Assembly: GCA_963801715.1 (NCBI GenBank)
Contig: CAWDGB010000014.1
Coordinates: forward strand, 434,001 to 498,000
Direction of reading: 5' to 3'
DNA length: 64,000 nt
Source: CAVVJA01 sp963801715
Lineage (GTDB): Bacteria > Actinomycetota > Actinomycetes > Mycobacteriales > Jatrophihabitantaceae
Shown here: positions 48,005 to 57,225 of the stretch, in pieces
Numbering within the stretch: position 1 is the stretch's first letter
How the letters are laid out: each line of letters begins with the position of its first letter
The notes under the pieces: generated by a model
The model's database searches: none
The model's input: only the letters and a program-made list of their open reading frames with translations
Told to the model about the DNA's origin: nothing
Position numbers and translations under genes: made by a program

Positions 48005-48964
48005 TCAGCGGGCCCGCGGATGCGCGGCGGCGTAAATCTCACGTAATTGGTCCACGGTCACGAGGGTGTAGATCTGTGTGGTCGTTACCGAGGCATGACC
48101 GAGCAGTTCCTGCACGACGCGAACGTCCGCGCCACCTTCCATGAGGTGCGTCGCGAACGAATGCCGGAGGGTGTGCGGGGAAATCCCGGCAGCCAAGCCA
48201 GCGCGGTCAGCCGCGGTCCGCAACACCGTCCAGGCCGATTGGCGCGAAAGCGAGCCGCCGCGGGCGTTGAGGAATAGTGCCGGGCTACCCCGGCCGGCCG
48301 CGGCAAGCGCTGGCCGGACCCGCACCAGGTAGGCCTCGACGGCCCGAGCGGCGAACGATCCCACAGGCACTCGACGTTGTTTTCCGCCCTTGCCGGCGAG
48401 CAGCACCGTACGCTCGGCCAGATCCAGATCGTCGACGGCCAGGCCGACCGCTTCCGAGATCCGGGCCCCGGTGCCATACAGCAGTTCCAGCAGCGCGCGA
48501 TCCCGGATGGCGAGCGGGGTTTCGTCCAAACCGGCGGCGTAGAGCAGCCGTTCGACGTCGTCCACGCTGATTGCCTTCGGGAGTCGCCGCGCCGCCGCTG
48601 GCGGATGGACGCCGTGCGCGACGTCGACGGACAGCAGACCCTCCCGAACCGCGAACCGGTGCAGCCCCCGGACAGCGACCACGGCCCGCGCGGCCGATGG
48701 CGCCGACAACGCTGAATGCTCGCGGTCGCCAGACCTCAGATAGGCCAGGAATCCGCTGACGACCGGCGCGTCGACCGCAACAAGGGACGACACGCCGCGC
48801 AGGTCGAGGTAGTCGAGGTAACGGCCGAGGTCTCGCCGATAGGACAGCAAGGTGTTGGCGGCAACGCCGCGCTCCACCGACAGGTGGTCGAGATAGCTGG
48901 CCACCACGCGGGCCGGAGCGAGTGGATGGCTGCCCAGCGCAGTGATCGACCGGGTCGAGGTCAC
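48005..48964 (-). CDS. xerD: Site-specific tyrosine recombinase XerD
   Basis: A 319-residue recombinase resolving chromosome dimers at dif with XerC. N-terminal SAM-like domain (SYLDHLSVERGVAANTLLSYRRDL), catalytic Arg in TGARISEAVGL, HTLRHSFATHLMEGGADVRVV, GHASVTTTQIYT with the Tyr. GTG 48964 overlaps the NUDIX gene stop. Genomic position (after the NUDIX gene and pyrG) matches Rv1701. Confidence 0.95.
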   Translation of the reverse strand: MTSTRSITALGSHPLAPARVVASYLDHLSVERGVAANTLLSYRRDLGRYLDYLDLRGVSSLVAVDAPVVSGFLAYLRSGDREHSALSAPSAARAVVAVRGLHRFAVREGLLSVDVAHGVHPPAAARRLPKAISVDDVERLLYAAGLDETPLAIRDRALLELLYGTGARISEAVGLAVDDLDLAERTVLLAGKGGKQRRVPVGSFAARAVEAYLVRVRPALAAAGRGSPALFLNARGGSLSRQSAWTVLRTAADRAGLAAGISPHTLRHSFATHLMEGGADVRVVQELLGHASVTTTQIYTLVTVDQLREIYAAAHPRAR

Positions 48965-49575
48965 GAGGCGGCGCGGCCCGGGTCGCCGGGCCACGGCACG
49001 TCGGCCGGCCGCAACGGCCGCCAGTCGGCATCCCGGGCTAGCGCGGCAGCGCAGATGCCGGCAACCGCCGCCGCATTGGTGATCCGGCCGCTCTGCACGC
49101 GGCTCAGGGCGTCAGCGAGGGGCAACCGAACCACGGTCATCGTGATCTCCTCGGCCTCCGGCTGGAACCGGTCAGCGGATTCGGAAATGCCTCGCGCCAG
49201 GTAGATCCGAATCAGCTCGTCGGTCATCCCTGGTGAGGTGTAGATGTCGAGGAGCACCGACCAGCCCGCAGCGACAAGGCCGGTCTCCTCGAACAGCTCG
49301 CGCCGGGCGGCATCCAGCGGAGCTTCGCCCGGCACGTCGAGCAGGCCGGCCGGCAGCTCGTACAGGAACGTGCCGACCGGATGCCGGTACTGGTGGACGA
49401 GCACCAACCGGCCGTCGTCATGGAGCGCGACGACGGCGACGGCGCCGGGATGTTCGACAACTTCCCGCACGGCCACGACCCCGTCACTCATGCGCACGTC
49501 GTCCTTACGGACCGACAGGATCCGGCCGTGGTAGATCGGCGTGGACGCTACGACGGGATAGTGCGGCTCGCTCAC
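48961..49575 (-). CDS. NUDIX hydrolase, ADP-ribose pyrophosphatase type
   Basis: 204 residues with the NUDIX box GLLDVPGEAPLDAARRELFEETGLVAAG and the usual ADP-ribose pyrophosphatase context (HQYRHPVGTFLYELPAG). Position matches Rv1700, characterised as an ADP-ribose diphosphatase. GTG 49575 overlaps the pyrG stop. Confidence 0.93.
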   Translation of the reverse strand: MSEPHYPVVASTPIYHGRILSVRKDDVRMSDGVVAVREVVEHPGAVAVVALHDDGRLVLVHQYRHPVGTFLYELPAGLLDVPGEAPLDAARRELFEETGLVAAGWSVLLDIYTSPGMTDELIRIYLARGISESADRFQPEAEEITMTVVRLPLADALSRVQSGRITNAAAVAGICAAALARDADWRPLRPADVPWPGDPGRAAS

Positions 49576-51344
49576 CAGGTCACCGCGGCCTGACGGCCGG
49601 CGCCATTGGCGCCGCGCAGCGTCTCGGCCAGTGGGCCGTCGTCCGGTATCTCAACGGGTAGCCGTTCAGCCGCGTTGTAGGTCAGGGCGGCGTCGATCAA
49701 CCCACGGAAGAGCGGATGGGCACGGGTGGGTCGGGACTTCAGCTCAGGGTGCGCCTGGGTGGCGACGAAGAACGGGTGCACCTCACGGGGCAGCTCGATG
49801 AACTCCACAAGCCGCCCGTCCGGAGACATTCCGGAGATCACGAGGCCCGCTTCCTCCAGTCGATCGCGGTAGGCGTTGTTGACCTCGTACCGGTGCCGAT
49901 GCCGCTCGGACACCTCGGGTACGCCATAGGCCTCGCCGACGAGCGAACCATCGGCGAGCACCGCCGGATACGACCCCAGTCGCATCGTCCCGCCGAGGTC
50001 GGCGTTGCCCGCGACGATGTCGACCTGGTCGGCCATCGTGGCGATGACCGGTTCCGGCGTCGACGGGTCGAACTCGGCCGAGTTCGCGCGCTCCATACCG
50101 GCGAGGTGACGGGCCGCTTCGATCACCATGCACTGCAGACCGAGGCAGAGTCCGAGGGTCGGGATGCCCCGCTCTCGCGCGTAGCGCGCTGCGCCGACCT
50201 TGCCTTCGATGCCCCGGATGCCGAAGCCGCCTGGGATCACCACACCGTCAACGGCACCCAACGCGGCTGACGCGCCGGCGGGAGTCTCGCAGGTGTCTGA
50301 CGGGACCCACTTGATCGTCACTTTGGCCCGGCGCGCGAATGCTCCCGCTCGCAGCGCCTCGGTCACGGACAGGTATGCGTCCGGCAAGTCGACGTACTTG
50401 CCGACGAGCGCCACCGTGACTTCGTGCCTCGGGTTGTGCACGCGGTCAAGCAGGTCGCCCCATGCGGTCCAGTCCACGTCCCGGAACGGGAGACCGAGCC
50501 GGCGGACGACGTAGGCGTCGAGACCCTCGGCGTGCAGCACCCGGGGAATCTCGTAGATGCTCGGCGCGTCGGTCGCCGAGACCACCGCCTCGGCGTCGAC
50601 GTCGCACATCAGGGCGATCTTGCGCTTGACGTTCTCCGGCAGTTCCCGGTCGCTCCGGCACACCAGCGCGTCGGGAGCGATGCCGATGCTGCGCAATGCC
50701 GCGACGGAGTGCTGCGTCGGTTTTGTCTTCAACTCCCCCGACGGCGCCAGATACGGCACCAGGGACACATGCAGGAAGAAGCAGTTCTCCCGGCCGACAT
50801 CGTGACGCACCTGGCGCGCGGCCTCGAGGAACGGGAGGGACTCGATGTCGCCGACGGTCCCGCCGATTTCGGTGATCACCACGTTCGGCGCCCGCCCGTC
50901 CGGCCCGGGATCGGCCATCGCCCGGATGCGCCGCTTGATCTCGTTGGTGATATGCGGGATGACTTGCACTGTGTCACCCAGATATTCGCCGCGACGTTCC
51001 TTGGCGATCACGGTCGAATACACCTGACCGGTTGTGACGTTGGCTGATCCGGCCATGTCGGTGTCCAAGAAACGTTCGTAGTGGCCGATGTCGAGATCGG
51101 TCTCCGCCCCGTCCTCGGTCACGAAGACCTCACCGTGCTGGAACGGGTTCATGGTCCCGGGGTCGACGTTGAGGTACGGGTCGAGCTTCTGCATCGTCAC
51201 CCGTAGCCCGCGGGCCTTGAGCAGGTTGCCGAGGCTGCTAGCCGTCAAACCCTTGCCGAGCGATGAGGCGACGCCTCCGGTGACGAACAGGTGCTTGGTG
51301 GGCTGAGGCGAATTCGCCAACGAGGCTCCCGTGGTCGGCGTCAC
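49572..51344 (-). CDS. pyrG: CTP synthase
   Basis: 590 residues: N-terminal synthetase domain (KHLFVTGGVASSLGKGLTASSL, TEIGGTVGDIE, VSLVPYLAPSGELKTKPTQHSV) and C-terminal glutamine amidotransferase with nucleophile in GLCLGLQC and the HPE of TQAHPELKSRP. Makes CTP from UTP. GTG 51344 is the apparent start. As read, the frame is open upstream for more than a kilobase because a base error in the neighbouring glycosyltransferase removes its stop; the long composite ORF is not a real fusion. 101 bp separate the two genes. Confidence 0.96.
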   Translation of the reverse strand: MTPTTGASLANSPQPTKHLFVTGGVASSLGKGLTASSLGNLLKARGLRVTMQKLDPYLNVDPGTMNPFQHGEVFVTEDGAETDLDIGHYERFLDTDMAGSANVTTGQVYSTVIAKERRGEYLGDTVQVIPHITNEIKRRIRAMADPGPDGRAPNVVITEIGGTVGDIESLPFLEAARQVRHDVGRENCFFLHVSLVPYLAPSGELKTKPTQHSVAALRSIGIAPDALVCRSDRELPENVKRKIALMCDVDAEAVVSATDAPSIYEIPRVLHAEGLDAYVVRRLGLPFRDVDWTAWGDLLDRVHNPRHEVTVALVGKYVDLPDAYLSVTEALRAGAFARRAKVTIKWVPSDTCETPAGASAALGAVDGVVIPGGFGIRGIEGKVGAARYARERGIPTLGLCLGLQCMVIEAARHLAGMERANSAEFDPSTPEPVIATMADQVDIVAGNADLGGTMRLGSYPAVLADGSLVGEAYGVPEVSERHRHRYEVNNAYRDRLEEAGLVISGMSPDGRLVEFIELPREVHPFFVATQAHPELKSRPTRAHPLFRGLIDAALTYNAAERLPVEIPDDGPLAETLRGANGAGRQAAVTW

Positions 51345-51445
51345 ATACCGGTATGCGGGCCGGTGATCATGGCTATTGCCGGGCCAACGATCTGCCGATC
51401 CACGGAAGTCCACCCTAACACCGGGGTGGTAACGGATCGCGCCGT

Positions 51446-52529
51446 TCAGCCCGCCACGCCGGTGACCTCCTGGTAAACGGCCGCAACCTGGGTCACCGTG
51501 TCGTCGGGTCGTCGGCCAGCCGGCGGCGCGGGCGCGGCCGCGCTCGGCCAGGTCGGCGCGCTCGCGCGGGTTTGTCAACAGGAGACGGACGGCGGCGTCG
51601 AGCGCATCGACATCGCGTGCCCGCACCATGCGGGCGCCGTCGCCGAGCAGCATCGGGAGGCCACCTACGGCCGAGGCCACAAGCGGGCGGCCGAGTAACA
51701 GGGCTTCCTGTGCCACCAAGGAGCGCGCCTCCCAAAGGGAGGTCAGCACGACCAGATCGGCGGCGGCGAGCAGGTCGGGCACGTCCGTGCGCCGGCCGAG
51801 CAACCGGACCGGTGCCCGTCTATCGGCGATCAGGGTACGCAGCGCGGCCTCATCTGGTCCGCCACCGGCCACGACGACCAGCACCTGGAGCTCGGTCCAT
51901 CGCGCTGCGGCCTCGATCAACGTCTCGTAGCCCTTCTGGCGGTGCAACCGACCCACCGAGACGACCAGCGGCCGGTCGGGCTCGAGCCCGAGCGCGCCGC
52001 GAACCTCGTCGACCGTGTGGTGGACCTCGGGTAGCGGCGCGGCAACCGGCGCGTACCGCACGTCCCGGCCGCCCAGCTCACGCACGCGCGCCGCCAGGTC
52101 CTCCGACGCGGCGAGCGTGACCGTGGCCGCTCGGGCGACGGTCATCTCCCCGACAGCGAGCGCCCGGCGCCGCGGCCCGGCTGGCGTAAGCACCATGTTG
52201 TGCCAGGTGACGACAAGGGGGCGCCGACCGGCCATTGCCGACACCACTGCTGCCCGTAACCCGTGCGCATGCACGACGTCGACGTCGCGAGTGGCCCGCC
52301 AGAGGGTGGCCGCAGCCAGCGGATCCGCTACCTTGCCGGCGATCCTGGCCGGGACGAAGGTTGCTCCGCCTTGAGTGAAGCCGAACAGGTCGTCCGTCGC
52401 CGGTGGACCGCCGACCAGCACCGACCATCCACGCCCGATGAGCCCATCGACGAGCATTCGGACGTGGACACCGATGCCGCCAGTACTTGTGGCGAGGATC
52501 AGCGCGACCGAAGGCGTCGACCGGCTCAC
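51446..52529 (-). pseudogene. Glycosyltransferase family 4 protein, frameshifted once near the C-terminus
   Basis: About 360 residues when repaired. GT4 fold: N-terminal ILATSTGGIGVHVRMLVDGL, a VHAHGLRAA segment, and the C-terminal donor-binding motif LTSLWEARSLVAQEALLLGRPLVAS. Removing one base of the GGG at 51506-51508 (CCC on the coding strand) restores the tail DDTVTQVAAVYQEVTGVAG and stop at 51446. GTG 52529 overlaps the murJ stop (GTGA). Donor and acceptor unknown. Its place beside MurJ and a GT4-like membrane transferase suggests cell-envelope glycan synthesis. Confidence 0.83.
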
Positions 52530-54182
52530 TGCGGACGCCCACCGCGGCGGAGCTGTGCAAGATCGTGACGTGGGCGATCGATGAACTCGCGGCTGAGCAG
52601 CCCGCGGTCGAGCAGCGATCGGTCGATCAGAGCCAGTACGCCGGCTGCGACCGCCATCCCCAGCGCTCCAGCGGCGAGTCCGAACGCGATCGCCGTCACG
52701 ACCCCCGGACCCTGGGCGAGTCGACCCACGCTCCAACCGGCGACGCCACCGGCAGCGGCGGCCACGGCGGCGCGAGCAGTATGCGCGACCAGCGTGCCTG
52801 TGCCGGCCAATACACCGCGCCGGCTGGCCAGTCCGATGAGCAAGGCCGCGGCGACAGTCACCCCGAGAGTATTGCCGAGGGCAAGCACCACGGCGCGGTA
52901 CGAGGTCGGAGCCAGCCACCAGAACAGCAGGTCGGCGGCAACGACGACCGCCCACCCGGCGACCTGGGCCAGCGCCGCCGTGCCGACCCGATAGGCCGCG
53001 TACAACGCTCGGGACAGCAAAGCCACGAGCGACCAGCCCAGCAGTCCCGCCGTGAACGCGACGATCGCTGGCGCGAATACGGAGTGGGCGGGTGTCGTGG
53101 TCGGGTCGAGCAGCACGGTGGCAATCGGCTGCGCTGCGGCGACGAACACTGCCGTTCCGAGCGCCGCCGCCGCGATCACGACGCGGGATGTGCGGTCGGT
53201 CAGCGCGGTGAACGCCGCTCGGTCTCCCGCGTCCCAGAGCCCCGACAGCCGTGGAAACGCCGAGGTCGCCACCGGGACGGCGAGCACGGCCCAAGGCAGC
53301 AGGAACACCGTCTGGGCCAGAGTCACCACGACGACCGTGCCAGTGGTCGTGTCGTCGTTGGCCAGCCAGATGACGAGCCCGGCCGCGACTTGCTGGGCGC
53401 CCAGGGTAGCTCCGCCGGCGACCGCGGCCCGGCGAACCTGGCTGGCGGTGCCCTCCGGGAAGCGCAGGGTCGGGCGGACCCGAAGCCCGAGCCGTGCCGC
53501 CGGCGGCACCAGGCAGCCGGCCAGCACGATGACGCCCAGCGTTGTGCCGAGGCTCAGTACCAGTTCGTCCGCGGTCGTGAGCTGTTCCGCCGATCGTCCC
53601 GGCCCGGCCAGCGCCCCGTAGATCAGATATGCGGCGATGACCGTGGCGCTGGACAGCAGCGGGGCGAGCGCCGGCCAGGAGAACCGTTCGGCTGCTTGCA
53701 GGGCCCCGGCCAAGCACGATGCCGAGACCGTAGAAGATCACCTGGGGGGCGAAGACGACCAACATGCGGGTCGCGAGCGCGTGGGCGCCGACACACTGCC
53801 CGCTGCCGATCAGCACGTGGGTTAGCACACCGGCCAACGCGGCCAGCGCGACAGCTACCGCCGTCATGACCAGCAATGTCCAGGTCAGCAGCGCGGACAG
53901 CGTCTGAGCCGCTACTTGTCGCCCGCGGCCCGCGAAGGCCGGGGCGAGCAGCGGAACAACCAGCGCAGCCAGCGTCCCGCCCGCCACGATGTCGAAGATG
54001 ATGTTGGGGATCGTGTTGGCGGTTTGGTAGACGGCGCCCACGCACCCGCCGCCGACCGTCCGGCCGAACACGACGGTGCGACCGAAGCCGGCTACCCGCG
54101 CCACCGCCGTGATCGCGGCGATAAGTGCAGCGGCGCGCAGCAACCGGCGACCAGGCAGTCCGGCTGGTCGGCCCGCGGTCAC
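52526..54182 (-). pseudogene. murJ: MurJ/MviN-family lipid flippase paralogue, frameshifted once
   Basis: About 551 residues with 14-helix MOP-superfamily organisation. The N-terminal part has AITAVARVAGFGRTVVFGRTVG and TANTIPNIIFDIVAGGTLAALVVPLLAP; the C-terminal part continues in a frame one base over from about 53710 (AGALQAAERFSWPALAPLLSSATVIAAYL). Removing one base within 53704-53711 joins them. MurJ exports lipid II; actinobacteria often have a second copy, usually the essential one being near oriC, so this copy may serve another lipid-linked glycan (inference). GTG 54182. Confidence 0.85.
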
Positions 54183-54207
54183 GGTTGGTCGCCGCGCCGC
54201 GACCTAG

Positions 54208-55053
54208 TCACGGCCGCCGACCAATCCGGTCGACGGCGCGCAGCGGTCGGCAGCCGTCGATCACCGCGTTGAAACTCCACCGTTCCGATGCCAGCGTCAA
54301 CATGCCGAGCGCGGTGGCGGCGATTGTCACTGGCAGGTCACCGGCCGCCGCCAGCCGGACGCCGAGCAGCGCGCCCAGCGCATTCGCACCGCAGTCGCCC
54401 AGCATGGTGCGTTCGGACAAGTCGTCTGGCAGCACGGCGACGGTCGCACCGAGGCCCGCGGCGGCGACGCTGCCGCTCGGTCCACCGAGCAGGCCGAGGC
54501 TGCTTGCGGTCACCACCTTGCCGGCGCGCCCGGGCCGCAGGTCGAGGAGGTTGATCATGTTCGCGCTCTCGGCAATCACCAGGGCGCGCAGGCCCGCGCG
54601 CAGCACGCGCCGCCGGCCGGAAGCGCTGGTCAGCATGACAGCCGACAGCGCCGACGCACTGCCGATAACGACGACTTTGACCACTCCGCCGGAGACTCGC
54701 CCATCCCACAAGGCAGCGAAGTGGCCCCGCAGGCCCTTGTCCTCTGCTGACTCGGATCGGCTTGCGACCACGTCGTCGTACGCCCCCGCCACGGCCGCGG
54801 CCGTGGCGGCCAGCAGGGCCGCGCGACGGGTGGCCCCTCCCGTCCCGGTGGCCGTGCCGGCAAGCGACCCGAGCGCGGCGGCGAGACCGCCGGTAAGGGT
54901 CACCGCCTGTCCGCGGTAGTTGGTGCGCGTCCAGGCTGGAAAGCGCCGGGCCATCAGCGGGTCGGCGCAGCGAACCGCACCGGCCACCGCTGCGGCCACG
55001 GTCGCAGCCCGCACGGACGCACGAAGATCAGCCCGACGCCCGGGTGCGCTCAC
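54208..55053 (-). CDS. MraY/WecA-like (glycosyltransferase family 4) membrane protein
   Basis: A 281-residue hydrophobic protein with short relics of the polyprenyl-phosphate GlcNAc-1-P transferase signature: GAYDDVVASRSESAEDKG, ESANMINLLDLRPGRAGK and TMLGDCGANALGALLG. These Asp/Asn residues form the catalytic centre in MraY/WecA. Length is below MraY (about 360). It may start a lipid-linked glycan later moved by the adjacent MurJ. The Met at 55053 has no strong ribosome binding site. Assigned from motif match, not from overall similarity. Confidence 0.75.
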   Translation of the reverse strand: MSAPGRRADLRASVRAATVAAAVAGAVRCADPLMARRFPAWTRTNYRGQAVTLTGGLAAALGSLAGTATGTGGATRRAALLAATAAAVAGAYDDVVASRSESAEDKGLRGHFAALWDGRVSGGVVKVVVIGSASALSAVMLTSASGRRRVLRAGLRALVIAESANMINLLDLRPGRAGKVVTASSLGLLGGPSGSVAAAGLGATVAVLPDDLSERTMLGDCGANALGALLGVRLAAAGDLPVTIAATALGMLTLASERWSFNAVIDGCRPLRAVDRIGRRP

Positions 55054-55056
55054 CCG

Positions 55057-55977
55057 CTAACTAGACGCCTGCGGGTACAGCTTGGAGGCGCCGCTGCCGG
55101 TACCGAAGTGACCGACGTGCGACTTGGTCAGCTGGCTGAGGGCGAGTATCGCTGACACTTGCCCCAGCGGCGAGTCCGCATTGTCGACCGTCGACACGGC
55201 ACTCTTGTCCGCGTCGTCAGCGCGAACCAGGGCGATGATCCCTCCGCCGGTAGAGGCGGCCGTATCGCCCGCCACGACGACCTTGCCACCAAGTTCCTGG
55301 AACTGCGTGACCAGCGCCAGCTGACTCTTGCCGGCCGCGGAGCCCGCGGTGATTGTGCCGTTGGCGACGATCATGATCAGGTCAGCCGGCGCCACATCGC
55401 CGCTGCTTTCGACCTTCAGCATGTGCAGACCGGCCAGCGCCGTCAGCACGGACCGGACGTCCGTCGGTTGACCCTTGCCCAGCAGCACCCAGGACAGTAG
55501 GTAACCGCCGAGAACCCCTGCGTCATCGGTGTTCGGAAGGAGCATGCCCACCGGATGGGCATTGCCCGTGGCCAGGGCCGTCAGGTCGCTCGCCCGCTTG
55601 GGGTCGGAGTAGTCCGAGGTCAGCTGGACTCGGCCCGAGACCTTGCCCCCCGCAGCGCCGACCTGCTTACCGAGGCGGTCCTTCAGCCCGGTGTCCGCTC
55701 CGGGCAGTCCGAGGATCAGCACCGACTTGTCCGTCAGGGTGCCTTTGACGATCTGCGGACCGTAGGTCGTCGCGAATTGTGCCGCGTCGCTGACTTCCCC
55801 CTGCAGCGTGCTTATCTGGCTCGACAGCGACGTACGGTCCTTCCGCAATGTGTCGACCTCACTGCGCAGGTTGCTCGTGATCGGTCCGTTCAACGCCGTG
55901 GTCCCGACGACGATGCCGAGCGCAAGCGCCAGAAAGACGGCGATGATGGAGACGATGTGATACCGGAACGAGATCAC
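55057..55977 (-). CDS. mctB: MctB/SteB-like membrane protein (copper-transporter annotated)
   Basis: 306 residues: FRYHIVSIIAVFLALALGIVVGTTALNG at the N-terminus (single transmembrane segment), a coiled coil (about 38-65, SEVDTLRKDRTSLSSQISTLQGEV) and an alpha/beta extracellular domain. The family includes Rv1698 (MctB) and corynebacterial SteB. SteB works with SteA in controlling septal hydrolase activity in C. glutamicum. GTG 55977 overlaps the steA stop (GTGA). Which function applies here is open. Confidence 0.85.
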   Translation of the reverse strand: MISFRYHIVSIIAVFLALALGIVVGTTALNGPITSNLRSEVDTLRKDRTSLSSQISTLQGEVSDAAQFATTYGPQIVKGTLTDKSVLILGLPGADTGLKDRLGKQVGAAGGKVSGRVQLTSDYSDPKRASDLTALATGNAHPVGMLLPNTDDAGVLGGYLLSWVLLGKGQPTDVRSVLTALAGLHMLKVESSGDVAPADLIMIVANGTITAGSAAGKSQLALVTQFQELGGKVVVAGDTAASTGGGIIALVRADDADKSAVSTVDNADSPLGQVSAILALSQLTKSHVGHFGTGSGASKLYPQASS

Positions 55978-57155
55978 GAGACCAGGCCCTGAATCCAATC
56001 CACGAGGCGATCCCATCTATCGCCAAGAAGGTCAAGATACGTACGGCCAGCGTCTGATACGGCCAACGCCGCGCCGATAGCGATGAATGCGGCCAGCACC
56101 AGCAACAGTAAGGCACCGGTGGAGATGCGGCTGCGATATAGCCGGCTCACACCCTTGGCGTCGACAAGCTTGCCGCCGACCCGCAGCCGGGTCAGGAACG
56201 TGGACGCCATGCCGATCCGGCCCTTGTCCAGGAATTCGTCGAGCGTGGCGTGCGTGCCGACCGCGACGATCAAGGAAGCGCCGCGTTCGTTGGCCAACAG
56301 CATCGCGATGTCTTCGCTGGTCCCAAGGGCGGGGAAAGTGACCGCCTCGATGCCGAGGTCCTGTACCCGGGCGAGACCGGGCGCGCGCCCGTCCGGGTAG
56401 GCGTGAACGACGACCTCGGCCCCGCAGGTGAGCACCTCGTCGGACACCGAATCCATGTCGCCGACGATCACATGGGGTTTGTGTCCCGCCTCGTACAGCG
56501 CGTCTGCTCCCCCGTCGACACCGACCAGCACTGGCCGGTACTCGCGAATGTAGTTCTTCAGAGCGTCGAGATCGGCCTTGTAGTCGTTGCCACGGACCAC
56601 GACCAGCACGTGCCGACGCTCGAACGTGGTGCGCACCTCGGGGACGCCCACACCGTCCAGGAGCAGCGCCCGCTCGCGCTTCATGTACTCCATCGTGTTG
56701 GCGGCGAACGCCTCGAGCTGAGTCGACAAGCCCCCCTTGGCTTCGTCCATGAGGGCGGCGACGCTGTCGACGTCTTGGGCGGTGCCCTTGGCCACGGGCT
56801 CGGTGCCGACGTAGAGCGTGTCGCCGGACAGCCGGACTCGGGTGCCCTCCTTGACGGCGGCGAAGACCTCGTCGCCGACATTGTCGAGCAACGCGATGCC
56901 ATTGGAGACGAGAAGGTCCGGGCCCAGGTTCGGATAGCGGCCGGAAATGCTCGGCTGGGCGTTCACGACGGCCGACACCTTCGCTTCGACGAGTGACTCA
57001 GCCGCCACCCGGTCGAGGTCGACGTGGTCGATGATGGCGATGTCGCCCGGATTCAGCCGGCCGGCAAGTCGTTTGGTCCGGCGGTCCAATCGAGCCACGC
57101 CGGTGACGCCAGAGAGCCCGTCGACGCGGCCACGGCGCAGCGTTGCGAGCTTCAT
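55974..57155 (-). CDS. steA: SteA-like protein (thiamin pyrophosphokinase-like fold, cell division)
   Basis: 393 residues: N-terminal domain (about 1-175), thiamin pyrophosphokinase-like domain with HKPHVIVGDMDSVSDEVL and TSEDIAMLLANERGASLIVAVGTHATLDEFLDKG, and a C-terminal transmembrane helix (about 345-365). SteA pairs with SteB/MctB and affects cell separation in Corynebacterium. ATG 57155 has GGAG upstream. Equivalent to Rv1697. Confidence 0.88.
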   Translation of the reverse strand: MKLATLRRGRVDGLSGVTGVARLDRRTKRLAGRLNPGDIAIIDHVDLDRVAAESLVEAKVSAVVNAQPSISGRYPNLGPDLLVSNGIALLDNVGDEVFAAVKEGTRVRLSGDTLYVGTEPVAKGTAQDVDSVAALMDEAKGGLSTQLEAFAANTMEYMKRERALLLDGVGVPEVRTTFERRHVLVVVRGNDYKADLDALKNYIREYRPVLVGVDGGADALYEAGHKPHVIVGDMDSVSDEVLTCGAEVVVHAYPDGRAPGLARVQDLGIEAVTFPALGTSEDIAMLLANERGASLIVAVGTHATLDEFLDKGRIGMASTFLTRLRVGGKLVDAKGVSRLYRSRISTGALLLLVLAAFIAIGAALAVSDAGRTYLDLLGDRWDRLVDWIQGLVS

Positions 57156-57225
57156 AGCGCTCCATGGTGCCACCGAAGGCGGTGTACCGTCTCGCCGCCA
57201 CGCGGTCTGGCCGGCACGGACCGCT

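Noticed and set aside
49572..54182. Genuine MurJ-glycosyltransferase-CTP synthase fusion protein
   Set aside because: The middle of the frame is Arg/Gly/Pro-rich non-coding translation, while the true MurJ C-terminus sits in another frame; explained by two extra bases.
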